64,000 nt of DNA from Diphasiastrum complanatum. Lineage: Eukaryota; Streptophyta; Lycopodiopsida; Lycopodiales; Lycopodiaceae. The DNA is taken from contig CM055092.1 of NCBI GenBank assembly GCA_029204225.1, forward strand, positions 18,643,222-18,707,221. Direction: 5' to 3'. This document shows positions 11,280 through 21,699 of this stretch, one piece after another (positions within the stretch are counted from its first letter, which is position 1; each line of letters opens with the position of its first letter). The notes under the pieces were generated by a model. That model saw only the letters and a list, made by a program, of their open reading frames with translations. It was not told the DNA's origin and did not search any database. The translations under genes and the position numbers were made by a program.

Positions 11280-12191
11280 GATGTATAGGGAGTGTACACA
11301 GTACAGCATCGTAGTTGAAGAGAGCTTCGGGAGAACTGTCTTTTGAGAGTTCGGGGTTTACGGCGGGTTGAAGATGGAAACAGAAGCACTGGTGCATGGT
11401 TTCTAGTTTATAGAGGGTTGCTAAGCTCAGCAGAGGGATTATTAGCCTAAATTTGATTAAAAATTGACAATTTTTAAGCCAGTTGAAAATTGAAACCGGG
11501 TTTGGGGTTATTATTTTTATACGTAACTGGTGATTTCTTCGCTGTTTGTGCACTGTTTTGGATGTCGTAAGGACAGGAAGGAAGCTAATTATATTGTCAA
11601 CCATCCATGGAAAGATTCTGAGGTTTATGTTAGAGATTTGTCTCCAGACAGTTAACCTAGCAGATTTGCAGTAAAAGGTGAAAAAAGCCACTTTGTCAAG
11701 TTGAGCTAAAATCACCATTTCTCCACGGAATTTCATGATTGAACACTCTAAAAACTTGGTATCGGTAGGGGGACCCTGCTCCAGCCCCATATCGTGCTCA
11801 AATCGATCCAAAAACGAAGTTGATCAAGCAAAAACCAGTTTGGGGAGGCGTGGCCGTAGACAGAGAGGAGCGTGGAGCTCGCGCGACGAACGGGACAGCA
11901 GCTTAGTGTTTTGAAGTGTCCAGCGGCTTCAGAAGTGTAGTTCGACACACTGATACAAGGAAGTCCACAAGGTCATCTCCACAATGATTGACGGATAGGA
12001 TTAATTGCATCTGGACCACAGAATTGAAACCTATCGTTGGATTTAACTAGTGGACCCTGAAGAATTGAAGTGTATTTTGGACTTCAACTTCATTAAAAAT
12101 TTTCATGCTGAAATTGGAGTTGGGTCCCTTCACAAGTGAAGAGTGAAGTTTCTTCAAGGTGAAGAAACAGTTCAAAAACAAAGAAAATGCC
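11280..12191 (+). other. copia B leader region, no coding frame
   Basis: This is the internal sequence of B between its primer-binding site and the copia E insertion. The longest open frame (11275-11811) lies on the minus strand and has no recognisable motif. No gag, zinc knuckle or protease motif is visible in any frame, so the 5' half of B has been replaced or deleted. Confidence 0.5.
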
Positions 12192-12196
12192 TATTT

Positions 12197-13009
12197 TGTG
12201 AAAAATGCAAAAATAAGCTTGGTAGAGGCCAAAAATCTCATGTGTGGAGGCTGTTCCCACGTGTGAAAATAGTGTACTTGTCATGTCCATAGTCATATAG
12301 GTTGTACATATGATTTAATTCAAGTTCTAGTGGCTAAAAAGGCCAAAAACTAGTTTTCTAGACATATGACACATGGCATCAATCTATTGATTGCATGAGC
12401 CACATCCTTTGGTTAGGTGTCATATCCCATGTGTAGAGGACAGCTCACATGTGTGGAATAAGCTGAAGTAGACGAATTTTGACTTCTAGAAGATTTTCGA
12501 GTAGATCTCCATATAGAAGGAAAATGGACCAAAAGTGCTCAAAATAGAAGGTTTTGTCCAAGTGTCAGTTTTGCATGATGAATCATCATATGACAAAGCA
12601 CCTTCACACACGTGGGATTAGAGGGATGATCAGTACCATGAGCTCCCACTTATTGTATATATAGAGCCACATTTGGCCATAATCAATGTGAGACACCAAT
12701 CTTGGTTTGGAAGCAATTTTGAGTGATTCTCTCCATTGGTCTACATTTGTTTTGATTGTTTTGAGGTTCTATCAATGTACTTGATTTTCAGGTTGGAGTC
12801 CATACCCTAACAGGGTTTCACACATGTGAAACCAGCAAGTACATTTACCTTCAATAAATGATTGTTCTTGTTTGGATTTTATGTCTAGAATTTATCTAGA
12901 TTGATCTTAATCTTATGTAGATTGATAGATCAAGTAAATCTAACATCCAATCCCTCTTGAGGATCAGATTAGGATCCACGCTTGGTCCTTTTTGTACACT
13001 TTTTGCACA
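12197..13009 (+). repeat. element E 5' LTR
   Basis: This 813-bp LTR starts TGTGAAAA and ends TTGCACA. It has a TATA box TATATATAG at 12656-12664, just upstream of AGCCACATTTGGCC, and AATAAA near 12853 as a possible polyadenylation signal. It repeats at 15973-16805. Several CACATGTG/CACGTGTG palindromic hexamer runs (E-box/G-box-like) are scattered through it. Confidence 0.9.
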
Positions 13010-13022
13010 TGGTATCTGAGCC
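13010..13022 (+). promoter_or_regulatory. element E primer-binding site
   Basis: TGGTATCTGAGCC abuts the 5' LTR and differs at one position from the tRNA-iMet consensus TGGTATCAGAGCC. Confidence 0.8.
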
Positions 13023-14600
13023 TAGTACAAGAGGTTTTGTTGAAATTGATAGGGGTAATCCAAATCAAAGCCAAAATTAGCAGTTTTTTGGAAATTAGTC
13101 AAATTTTGTGTAGTGAGTTGGATTTGATAGCTATCCTCAAAATTTTTGGTCCAAATCTTGTTGTGGGCTGTAGGAACCCTTTTCACACGTGTGAGGCCAT
13201 ATAGCTCCGGTTTTGACAGAGAAAATTCAAAAATTTGTACAATTTGACTCACACACCCAATTTGAGAGATTTCTGGTTCAAAATCAAACATTTTCTATAG
13301 AGAATCTAATCCCTCGATTAGTTATTGGATTAGATCAGCCAAGAAATTAAATTTGAAGCTTGAATTAGGTGCATTAATTGATTATCTCTGATTTTTTGAG
13401 TGCATGTTGAAGTTGAGAGAGATTTTGCTAAAAATCATAGATTAAGGAGTGATATGCAAGGTGAGAGGTTGAAATCCATTGTACCATCACTCTAGATTTG
13501 TTCAAGAGTGATATGGTCAAGTTTATAAACATCAATTTGCTAGAAAACATCTTTGGATCTGTCCTCCAAGTGAAACCTTTGAGAGTTTCTAGTGCATATA
13601 GAGCATCTATGCAAATCTTTTGTAGAATTTGACATAGATTGGCTTAAATTGAGAGTTCTAGAAAAGAGATTGAGATCCAAGTCACATTGTTCAACCCTAC
13701 TCAATTTGTTTGAGTGATTGTAAGGTTAAGAGTCATTAAGGTGTCTATGGCAAATGTGTAGAGAGAGTTTCAATTTTCTAAGAGTTCCTTCCTTTGTAGA
13801 GGGCAAGATCTAGAAGCTCATTATGTGTTGTTATTGGTGGAGAGTTTGTCTCTTCCTAGGTGATCAAATCTTTCTAAGTGGCATTAGCTCTTTGAAGCAC
13901 AATATCTTAGTGAGAAAAATCACAACTTTTGATTTTGAATTTCATTCCAAATCTTAAAAGGTAGAGTAATTGGTGGAATCCAATAGGAGTGATTGAATTC
14001 AATTTGTTGAGCAAAAATTGACATAGTATGTATGAAACTCAAATTAGTTCTATTCAACTTTCTTTGTGAGAGTGTGAGAGTCAATTTGTGATCCCATTTG
14101 ATGTCTAGAATGAGGAGGAGTCCATATTTGAGTATTCATGTATGGTTGAGATCTTTGTGAATCTCTAGTTGTCTAATTTTTAAGCTTTGTGAAAAATTGG
14201 TGGTATAGTTTGTTTTCATCAAATCAAATTCATTCTAAATATCAAGAGTGAGATTGTTTGGGTCAAGAGTGAGTCCAAAAGAAGTGATTAAGTTTGATTT
14301 TCATGTGTTTGAAACAAAACCCATCTTTTGTTCAAGAATCTCAAGTGTTGAGAGAACTAGTCAAGTGAAAAGGAAAATCTAGGTGTCAAATCTTTTCATA
14401 TCCATTTCAACTTTCAAAAGAAAGAGTCATTGGCATTTGATGAGTCCAATAGGAGATTGGATCTGATTTCTTTTGTGATTTGATTCAAAGATTGTGTGCT
14501 TTTGTCTTAGTGATCAAAGCAAAGTTTCCAAGTGATTAGTCATTACTGTGAAGATTGATTCGTAGGTTTGTGAGCTAGATCTTTTGTAGATCCTTCTAGA
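13023..14600 (+). other. element E long non-coding leader
   Basis: About 1.6 kb follows the primer-binding site without any reading frame over 90 residues or any gag-like motif. It is T- and G-rich on the plus strand. Such a long untranslated interior is typical of large non-autonomous derivatives (LARD-like), though here some coding-like frames follow. Confidence 0.45.
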
Positions 14601-14822
14601 TTGTTGAAGATGTTCAAATCTAGTCTCTTGAAAGTCACAAATTACATTTGTAGAATTATATCACAGGTTTTTACTCACATGGTATCAATAGGTGGCATCC
14701 TATTGAAGGAAATAAAGGATCCTGAGTGCAACCTTTGTGGCAAGGGAGGATATTTTTTCTCAAGATGCTACAAAAAGAAGACCAATCCATCCAAGGAGAC
14801 CAAAGCAAGGGGGCCGAGGTGA
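14601..14822 (+). pseudogene. element E zinc-knuckle-like gag tail
   Basis: A 73-residue frame contains CNLCGKGGYFFSRC near residues 45-58. This has the Cys spacing of a retroviral zinc knuckle (CX2CX9C) but Phe/Tyr where the His should be, so zinc binding is doubtful. A basic Lys-rich tail (KKKTNPSKETKARG) follows. It most likely represents the end of a copia gag whose front half has been lost. Confidence 0.45.
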
Positions 14823-15460
14823 AGGATGGAGCTTCAAGTTCAAAATGCAAATACAAGAAGGACAAGTCCAAGGAAAGGTGTTTCCTTTGTGGAAAGGTGA
14901 ATGAGGCTTGGAGTCTCACAAGGACTTGCAAGATTTGTCTTCAAGAGTCCATCACAACACATGCCAAATATTTTGAAATTTTTCATTTGGAAGTACATTG
15001 TTTGGTTCAAGATGCAAAGATAGATGTCACTTTCATGAAAGTAACCTGGATTTATTTTATGTCCTTGGAAAGTATTTTGCTTGGAACTTTAGATAAGTTC
15101 AAACTTATTGTTATGATCCAAGAGATATCAATCAAGAATAAGGAGCATCAATCACAAAATGAAAATAGTTTTATTTATGCTCTCATGTCAACTTATGAAG
15201 ATCTATTTTGCTTTGAAGGGATTTTTGTATCTCAAAGGTGGCTTAAGGCAATGCTAGTTGAGTGTGATGCCTTAAAAGATAGCAAAATATGTTTTCCTTG
15301 TAAGCTTACATTAGTTATGAAGTCAAGGAAATGGAAATATCTTCATAATGTAGGATCTTTTGGTTTCAATAAGGTCATGAATGATAGATACCTTTTGATT
15401 TCAATATTGGAAAAATCACGCCAAGTTGTGGTGATTTTTGGACTTATGTTTCTAGCATAA
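14726..15460 (+). CDS. element E ORF of unknown function, 244 residues
   Basis: This is one of the longest uninterrupted frames in the window. Residues 35-60 are Lys/Ser-rich and lead into a second Cys pair (RCFLCGK); another pair lies near residue 70 (CKICLQ). The remainder is hydrophobic and has no protease, integrase or polymerase motif. It overlaps the zinc-knuckle frame by 97 bases in another frame. In autonomous copia elements this position holds the gag end and protease start, so it may be a drifted gag-pol piece that stays open by chance. There is no sign of an alternative function. Confidence 0.35.
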   Translation: MQPLWQGRIFFLKMLQKEDQSIQGDQSKGAEVKDGASSSKCKYKKDKSKERCFLCGKVNEAWSLTRTCKICLQESITTHAKYFEIFHLEVHCLVQDAKIDVTFMKVTWIYFMSLESILLGTLDKFKLIVMIQEISIKNKEHQSQNENSFIYALMSTYEDLFCFEGIFVSQRWLKAMLVECDALKDSKICFPCKLTLVMKSRKWKYLHNVGSFGFNKVMNDRYLLISILEKSRQVVVIFGLMFLA

Positions 15461-15489
15461 GTAATCTTGATAATCATAGGAAGTGCATA

Positions 15490-15849
15490 TTGAATGGTCA
15501 TACTTGTTCTGATCATTATGAGACATGGAGGTCTCGGATTTCCATCAAGAAGGAGCATCATGAAGAGGATCTTAAGGAGTCATCTCAAGGTTCAAGTGTG
15601 CCAAGGATTGAGGAGGAGAGACCTTCTCAAGTTGTGATTCCAAAAAGAAACTCAAGAAACATGGTTGAACCCATGTGGCTCACATTTCAAGGGAAAGAGG
15701 AGCATATCTCATGTGAAGGAGCAAGCCTCAAGGTCAAGCATCTACATGAAAATTGGAAGGATTTAATTTTGGAGGTGCTAGGATGGTGCAAAGCTCTCAA
15801 GCTCATCAAAGATGTCAACATCAAAGAAGCACTAACATGGATATGGTGA
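15490..15849 (+). pseudogene. element E integrase-RT linker remnant
   Basis: A 119-residue frame carries MVEPMWLTFQGKEE, matching the linker between integrase and reverse transcriptase in copia G (MEPLWLTYQEKGK, near 59370). A Glu/Ser/Pro-rich stretch precedes it, as usual in this linker. No polymerase follows; within 125 bases the 3' LTR begins. The polymerase region has therefore been deleted after the linker. Confidence 0.55.
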
Positions 15850-15972
15850 TTTCAGATCAACATCAAGCTCATTGGCTGATGTTCACACCTTTTGAACCAG
15901 CAAAGACCAATTCAGCCCATGGAGTCAAGTTCAAGATAATCATGTTTTCCATCAAGTTAGATTTTTTAGGAG

Positions 15973-16805
15973 TGTGAAAAATGCAAAAATAAGCTTGGTA
16001 GAGGCCAAAAATCTTGTATATAGATAAACACACGTGTGGAGCCTGTTCCCATGTGTGAAAATAGTGTACTTGTCATGTACCATAATCATATAGGTTGTAC
16101 ATATGATTTAATTCAAGTTCTAGTGGCTAAAAAGGCCAAAAACTAGTTTTCTAGACATATGACACATGGCATCAATCTATTGATTGCATGAGCCACATCC
16201 TTTGGTTAGGTGTCATATGACATGTGTAGAGGACAGCTCACATGTGTGGAATAAGCTGAAGTAGACGAATTTTGACTTCTAGAAGATTTTCAAGTAATTC
16301 TACATATAGAAGGAAAATGGACCAAAAGTGCTCAAAGTAGAAGGTTCTGTCCAAGTGTCAGTTTTGCATGATGAATCATCATATGACAAAGCACCTTCAC
16401 ACATGTGGGATCAGAGGGATGATCAGTACCACGAGCTCCCATTTATTGTATATATAGAGCCACATTTGGCCATAATCAATGTGAGACACCAATCTTGGTT
16501 TTGGAAGCAATTTTGAGTGATTCTCTCCATTTGTCTACATTTGTTTTGATTGTTTTGAGGTTCTATCAATGTGTACTTGATTTTCAGGTTGGAGTCCGTA
16601 CCCTAACAGGGTTTCACACGTGTGAAACCAGCAAGTACATTTATCTTCAATAAATGATTGTTCTTGTTTGGATTTTATGTCTAGAATTGATCCAGATTGA
16701 TCTTAATCTTATGTAGATTGATAGATGAAGTAAATCTAACATCCAATCCCTCCTGAGGATCAGATTAGGATCCACTCTTGGTCCTTTCTGTACTATTTTT
16801 GCACA
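15973..16805 (+). repeat. element E 3' LTR
   Basis: This 833-bp copy of 12197-13009 differs by scattered substitutions and one insertion of about 20 bp. A short purine stretch TTTAGGAG directly precedes it and serves as the polypurine tract. It ends TTTTTGCACA at 16805, followed by the target duplication TATTT. Confidence 0.9.
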
Positions 16806-16810
16806 TATTT

Positions 16811-17671
16811 TTGGGTCCTTTGCCCGTTTTGACCCAAACGAAAGACTATAACCTCCAAACGAAGGGCACCCGGACTGTACCTACAAGTACGCCTTCGACT
16901 TATGGTGAAGTGAAGGATGATGACATTTGGGTCAAGGCCATGGGAGAGGAGATGGAGTCAATTGCTAAGCATAGCACATGGGACTTAGTAGAACCACCCA
17001 TTGGCAAGAAACCCATTGGTTGCAAATGGGTATACAGGACTAAATATCATGCAGATGGAAGTATAGCAAAGCACAAGGCAAAATTGGTGATCAAAGGGTA
17101 TGTACAAAGTAAAGGCATTGACTATGAGGAGACCTTTGCGCTAGTATGTAAGTGGAATATTCTACGTCTACTTGTTGCTTTAGCTTCACATTTTGGTTGG
17201 CTTTTGCATCAGATGGATGTGAAATTTGCTTTTCTAAATGTTGAGTTAGAAGAAGAGGTGTTCATGGATCAACCTGAAGGCTTTGTAATGAAGGGATAGG
17301 AAAATAAAGTATGTCGCTTGAAGAAAGTGCTTTATGGTCTTAAACAGACACCACATGTATGGTATAGCAGGATTGATGCCTACTTTCATTCAAAGGGGAT
17401 GGTGAGAACACACTCTGATCCGAATCTATATGTCTTATGCTTTGATGGTATGGTTGCTTTGATTGCTCTTTATGTTGATGACTTGATTATTATGGGAAAT
17501 AATCAAGAGATGATAGATATGATCAAGAAAGACCTCATGGAACAATTCGAGATGACAGATCTCAGCCTGATGCATTATTGCCTTGGAGTAGAGGTGTGGC
17601 AAAAAGGACATGAAGTGGGTTTAACACAGGTGAAGAATGTCAAAGAGTTGCTACAAAGGTTTAGGTTGTAG
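16811..17671 (+). pseudogene. copia B reverse transcriptase
   Basis: This is the RNA-dependent DNA polymerase domain of a Ty1/copia element. In order it shows: CKWVYRTKYHADGS; the palm A motif region with HQMDVKFAFLN near 17205-17235 (catalytic Asp present); VLYGLKQTPHVWY near 17325; and the catalytic box ALYVDDLIIMGNN near 17465. A TAG near 17297 separates the first and second parts, and another TAG at 17669 ends the frame before the connection region. The start is supplied by sequence next to the E insertion, so the true upstream domain is missing. It is closest to copia C (41411-42200). Confidence 0.85.
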
Positions 17672-18279
17672 GTTTGCAAACCAGTAAATACTCCTATTGA
17701 ACAAGGTAAAAAGCTTTCTAAGCATGATGAGTCACAGTCATTTGATGCTACATTGTATAGGCAGTTAGTAGGGAGCTTGATTTACCTTACCACGACTAGA
17801 CCAGATATATGCTATGTTGTTGGCATTGTAAGTCAATTTATGGCAGCACCTACGGAAACGCATTGAAAGACAGCTAAACGCATTTTGCATTATGTGAAAG
17901 ACACTTCAGATTATGGCTTGATTTATAGGAAGCGTGATGGTTTACATGAGTTGTGTGGCTATGTGGATGCGGATTGGAGAGGTGACTATGATGATCGTAG
18001 ATCCACCACGGGGTATGTATTCCAGTTTTGTGGTAGTTGCTTTTCCTGGTCTAGTAAGAAGCAAAGTACAACTGCTCTTTCCACCACAGAAGCATAGTAT
18101 AAGGCAATATGTAGTGCAACATATATGGTTGAGACAAATCTTGGAAGAAGTTGGCATGAAGCAGAAAAATCCCACGACATTACATAGCGACAGTCAGAAT
18201 GGCATTCAGCTAGCAAAGAATCCAATGTTCTATTCGAGAACTAAACACATTGAGATTCGGTATCACTTTATAGGGAGAT
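17672..18279 (+). pseudogene. copia B RNase H
   Basis: RNase H follows the polymerase in copia. Visible are the connection motif YLTTTRPDICYVVG near 17785, GYVDADWRGDYDDRRSTTGY near 17960 (first catalytic Asp in DADW), SWSSKKQSTTALSTTEA near 18050, and after a frameshift DSQNGIQLAKNPMFYSRTKHIEIRYH near 18190-18260. Disruptions are a TGA near 17864, a TAG near 18096 and the frameshift near 18115. The purine tract and 3' LTR follow at once. Confidence 0.85.
18271..18279 (+). promoter_or_regulatory. copia B polypurine tract
   Basis: TAGGGAGAT directly precedes the 3' LTR at 18280, in the position where plus-strand DNA synthesis is primed. Confidence 0.6.
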
Positions 18280-18554
18280 AGTTAGAATTAAAGTAGAATC
18301 ATTGTGTTATTGTACTGTGGGTCCTATCAGTTGATAAGGATCAGTTGGCCTCGCCGCGAGGCAAGTCGACGAGACATGCGTTCCGCCAACGGCAACCTGG
18401 GTCATGCATGAGAAGCCTGAGTGAACAACTATATGTATAGTGTAATTTTATTTTGAGAAATACAGTTGCTATGTGAGCTTGTTGTGGAGAGTGTTTTTCT
18501 GTCTGTGTTACTGTGTAGCATGATCTGTGTTCCTATGCAAAGCCAATTCTAAGT
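18280..18554 (+). repeat. copia B 3' LTR
   Basis: This 275-bp LTR matches 10995-11269. It is followed at 18555 by GTTTT and the remaining tail of the copia A LTR. Confidence 0.85.
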
Positions 18555-18928
18555 GTTTTGTCATTTTGTTTTGTTTAAAATTGATAGGCGTAGTTATGCA
18601 TTAGAAAAGTAGGTTTCATTCCGCTGCATCCAACAAGTCGTTTACAGCCTGCTACTTATCGTCATTGCATTATCATCTCGTTCTAACAGAACCTCAAAAT
18701 TTCCCTCAAATGTGTGCTGAATCAAACAGTTCTCTTGTGACTAATGGAGGGTTTCTGTGTTGCTAGAGATATAGCCCATAAGAGACTATTCCCTTATGCA
18801 AATATCCATGTGACACCACTACCCCACTATAGCTTTTAAGTATGTTCTTATCTTTTAGAGATCTAGAACAACTTTTTCAATCATACTCAATTCTTGGGTC
18901 TTTCTATATCTTTGATGATTTCATTTAG

Positions 18929-19975
18929 ATGTTTAAGAACGCAGCCGCTCAAGTGTTGGAAGCTAGCCCTCAAATTCCAGTTCATGTGATGCCGCAGTTC
19001 TCGCCTCAACACCAAGATCATGGAAGCATGGATACAAGTTTGGATGGGCCAATACCAGACATTCAGGCCATAGAAGAAGGTCCATCAACGTCAAGGCCTA
19101 CGCCATTGTTTCAGAAACCAATCACCATTGAGGACCAAATCCAAACATTTCTAGAACAACATCCTCATATGTCCTTGAGGGGTGGATGGGTAATCCAATT
19201 CAAGACCTCTGAGATAGAGGAGGCAAAGAGTTGACCAGCATTGGGAGAGCAGTCGACATGGAGAACAACTGTATTTGAAAGGACTTCATATTCTATCAGG
19301 AGTTACATTGCCAGCCCTCGCCAATTGCTGGTAGATCCTTATTATTTACCAATGCCAAGATGCAATAAATGGAAAGATTTGGGGATTCTTTTGGATCAAA
19401 TCAGTATCCATACCTCAAATTGGGCCATAATTAATCAGATTTACAATTGGCAGACATCTGTTGATCTCAACAAGTCCTTAGAATTTTATGCGGCCAAGTA
19501 TAGACATTCGCCAGATCCAACCATTAGGCAATCTGCGCATTTTGCGAACGATTTGACAATGTTGGCGTCCGTAGCAACAAGGTAAGATGATTGCGTTCCC
19601 CAATTGGCTTTCGATCCAAATAAACCAATGGCGTCTGACAATGTGCAAGATCAATTGCCACTTGCCAGATTATACTATCATGCTGCGATGCTGGGCAGAC
19701 AATGGAAATGAAGATTTATGGCATGGACCACGTCGAAATTGATTGTCGGGGCGAATAAATGCTTTGTACCGCACAAGAAAGACTTCAATACAATGCCCCT
19801 CAAATTTATGGAAAAGGTGTAGTATCATCTTATCAAAGTACGACGAGAGGCCAATCAGAGCCCCAAGTGAATAACTCTCAAGAGATGTCGCGAGACCGCC
19901 ACCAGTTTTGGTTGGAGATACTGTTGGAGGGTTTGTGGATATCGAGGCAGCCCTAACCCTAGCTAATAAATGAGA
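18929..19975 (+). pseudogene. unknown ORF X, best copy
   Basis: One frame runs from an ATG at 18929 through about 345 codons. It is interrupted by a TGA near 19232, a TAA near 19583 and later stops. Residues 1-100 are Pro/Gln/Ser-rich with IPVHVMPQFSPQHQ and HPHMSLRGGWVIQF. Residues 105-218 form a compact, Trp- and Tyr-containing region (NKWKDLGILLDQISIH, IYNWQTSVDL, AAKYRHSPDPT). The TAA lies inside ACAAGGTAAGAT, a good splice-donor consensus, so the frame may end at an exon boundary rather than a true stop. I recognise no family. Position just before an LTR-like block suggests a retroelement protein; a captured host exon is the alternative. Confidence 0.45.
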
Positions 19976-19989
19976 GGGATTTGGCACCT

Positions 19990-20691
19990 TGCGTGTGTAA
20001 GTCCAACCCTATGATCACATAGAGATTTGATAATTAGAATGTCTAAAGGACTTTAGGCCTTTTTGTGGGACTTTTAATGTCGTAGGGCCTAATTGTCAAG
20101 TTAGTGAATAAAGTTGGGTCCCCTACCAAAATTGGTTCAAATTCAATTTCAAATTGATTCCCTCCAATTTTGAATGGGTTCCCACTCTTTTTTAATACAT
20201 AGGAGGTAGAAATGGGCCAATAGGATTTCAAGGCCACTATAAATAGGGCCAAACTCGAATTGCTCATCGTGTTCAAATCTTCATATCAATATAAGCAAAT
20301 TGACTCTATTATGGAATGGACTTGTGAATGTCCTTGCTCTCTATCCTTTTTTCTCCATCTCTCATGCTTTTGTTGTCTTTGCTAATTGTCAGATCTGAAT
20401 ATTATTGGGACTATATGTTCTCATGCTTTTTGTGAGAGGGAAAAAGAGAGAGAGAGAAGCATGTATCTATCTCTTTGTGGATCATAAGGTTAATGGATGC
20501 AGTGTTAATGGATGTTAGAGTTAGATGTGGATCTTCTATACATGCTGAATTTTGAAATATGCTATCGCTTTCATGGGATTGAACCTACGCGTGACAACTA
20601 ACTTCATCTCCTTGATGCTTGGATCTTGGGTCGAGGTTAGGCTAGGAAATAAACCCACTATAGGCATCCCTAGTAATGATGGGCCTGTCCT
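19990..20691 (+). promoter_or_regulatory. LTR-like promoter block with TATA box
   Basis: It starts TGTGTAAGTCCAACC and has TATAAATAG at 20238-20246, a pyrimidine-rich leader, and then runs to the CACTA terminus at 20692. It is the counterpart of 2412-3160. The U3-like part is C/T-poor and contains repeated AATTTGAAATTG runs. I read it as an LTR or LTR fragment in which the CACTA element inserted, but a second LTR of the pair is missing. Confidence 0.45.
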
Positions 20692-20720
20692 CACTACAAG
20701 AGGATGGGCGATTTCCAAGG
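20692..20720 (+). repeat. CACTA terminal inverted repeat, right-arm copy
   Basis: CACTACAAGAGGATGGGCGA followed by TTTCCAAGG. It differs from the left-arm copy (2383-2411) at one base. The triplet outside it is CCT. Confidence 0.75.
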
Positions 20721-20814
20721 CTCTGTTTGAGTGTTTCTTTGAAATAGAGCTTTTAAAATGAGTCACGTGGGGAGTGGAATGCTCGAGCCTCAGATCCAGT
20801 ATTTGGCCTCAGAA

Positions 20815-20999
20815 TAAGCCTACCAAATTTTAACTTGGTTTTGAAACATTGATATAGAGAGGGTTATAAATTCACCAGAGGGCCTCGGATCATATATCGG
20901 GATACTGAAGCTAATTTGAGGTATATACTAAGATTGACGTTGGTATAAGCCTACCAAATTTGCACTTGTTTTTGAGATATTTATAGAGAGGGTTATAAA
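20815..20999 (+). repeat. CACTA subterminal direct repeats
   Basis: Two copies of TAAGCCTACCAAATTT (20815-20830 and 20945-20960), each followed by an (A/C)ACTTG run and then TAGAGAGGGTTATAAA, are spaced 130 bases apart. Subterminal repeats like these are binding sites for the accessory TnpA-type protein in known CACTA elements; that role is inferred here from position. Confidence 0.55.
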
Positions 21000-21490
21000 G
21001 AGGGTCCAGGTGGCCAGAGGCATTCCATGACACTCTACTAACCGAGGAGAATACCAAGAATGATGAAAAAAGGCCCCTTGGTATAAACCATGGTATAATC
21101 AGAATGTAAATGGATCTCACTTTTGGAATTTTTTACCTATCAACACATTGAATTCTATTTTCTATCAACTTTGGTTGCCATATGCACAAGTGAATAAAGA
21201 AATTTATGTATCACAAAAAAATAATGATCACAAATTGTGTACTCACATGCATCGACTTCTTGTTCGATGTCAACTAGTCAATCAATAAAGTATAATTGCA
21301 TTTGTGAGCAATATGATTACTATTACAATGAATTGAAATACATCGTACTGTCTTACTCATTCATTTGGTGGTTCATCATTATCATTTGCCGCATCATCAT
21401 GCGACAAATCCGCCAAACCAAATGAGTCTATCTCTACTTCTACCCAAATATCTCCTATAGCTTCATCATTAATAAGTTGATGTTCAAAAG

Positions 21491-21682
21491 CTAATGGTGA
21501 TGGTGATGACGAGTGAGACCATGAAATTGTTTCATGCGTCGTCGAACCGTTCGTGCATCATGCTCAACGTCATCATTAGCTTGTGAAGCTTGCACATGAT
21601 CATCCTCCGAAATTGTGTCATTGAATTCATCATCACTGTCTTGTTCATGAGGTGCATCAGTTGGCAGCGCCATGTCTTCCAC
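21491..21682 (-). pseudogene. CACTA C-terminal acidic tail
   Basis: The minus strand encodes an acidic, Asp/Glu/His-rich segment (DAPHEQDSDDEFNDT, ANDDVEHDARTV) that ends in several His codons. The left arm has a related frame at 1430-1586. In CACTA elements an acidic tail often follows the DUF4216 region of the transposase-associated protein. It is not in one frame with the preceding domain here. Confidence 0.4.
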
Positions 21683-21699
21683 GACATCTCTATCTTCAA

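Larger units (their letters stand above)
12197..16805 (+). mobile_element. copia-like element E, nested, LTRs and TSD intact
   Basis: LTRs at 12197-13009 and 15973-16805 both start TGTGAAAAATGC and end TTGCACA. A perfect 5-bp target duplication TATTT flanks the element (12192-12196 and 16806-16810). The 3' LTR is about 20 bp longer because of a small insertion near 16015-16035. A TGGTATCTGAGCC primer-binding site lies at 13010. The 3-kb interior has zinc-knuckle-like and linker-like frames but no integrase, reverse transcriptase or RNase H. It is therefore a non-autonomous element that must have used another element's enzymes. Confidence 0.9.
10995..18554 (+). mobile_element. copia B, full-ended LTR retrotransposon with nested copia E
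   Basis: Two 275-bp LTRs (10995-11269 and 18280-18554) bound the element. The target-site duplication is ATTTT (10990-10994) against GTTTT (18555-18559), one mismatch. A TGGTATCAG primer-binding site follows the 5' LTR and a TATAGGGAGAT purine stretch precedes the 3' LTR. Copia E (12197-16805) is nested inside. Without E, B is only about 2.9 kb and contains a leader, reverse transcriptase and RNase H; gag, protease and integrase are gone. It inserted in the 3' LTR of copia A. Confidence 0.85.
7700..18613 (+). mobile_element. copia A, internally deleted, interrupted by copia B
   Basis: This is a Ty1/copia element on the plus strand: gag and protease remnant, integrase, then RNase H, then a 3' LTR of about 0.9 kb starting at 10150. 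Copia B (10995-18554) is inserted in that LTR; the LTR tail resumes at 18555-18613. Removing B restores a sequence that aligns without a break to the LTR of copia D (45755-46637). No 5' LTR of this family is seen in the correct orientation upstream. The polymerase core is absent, so the element is non-autonomous. Confidence 0.7.

Noticed and set aside
11275-11811. Minus-strand 178-residue frame in copia B
   Set aside because: It has no motif, runs opposite to the element and lies in the leader; taken as chance.
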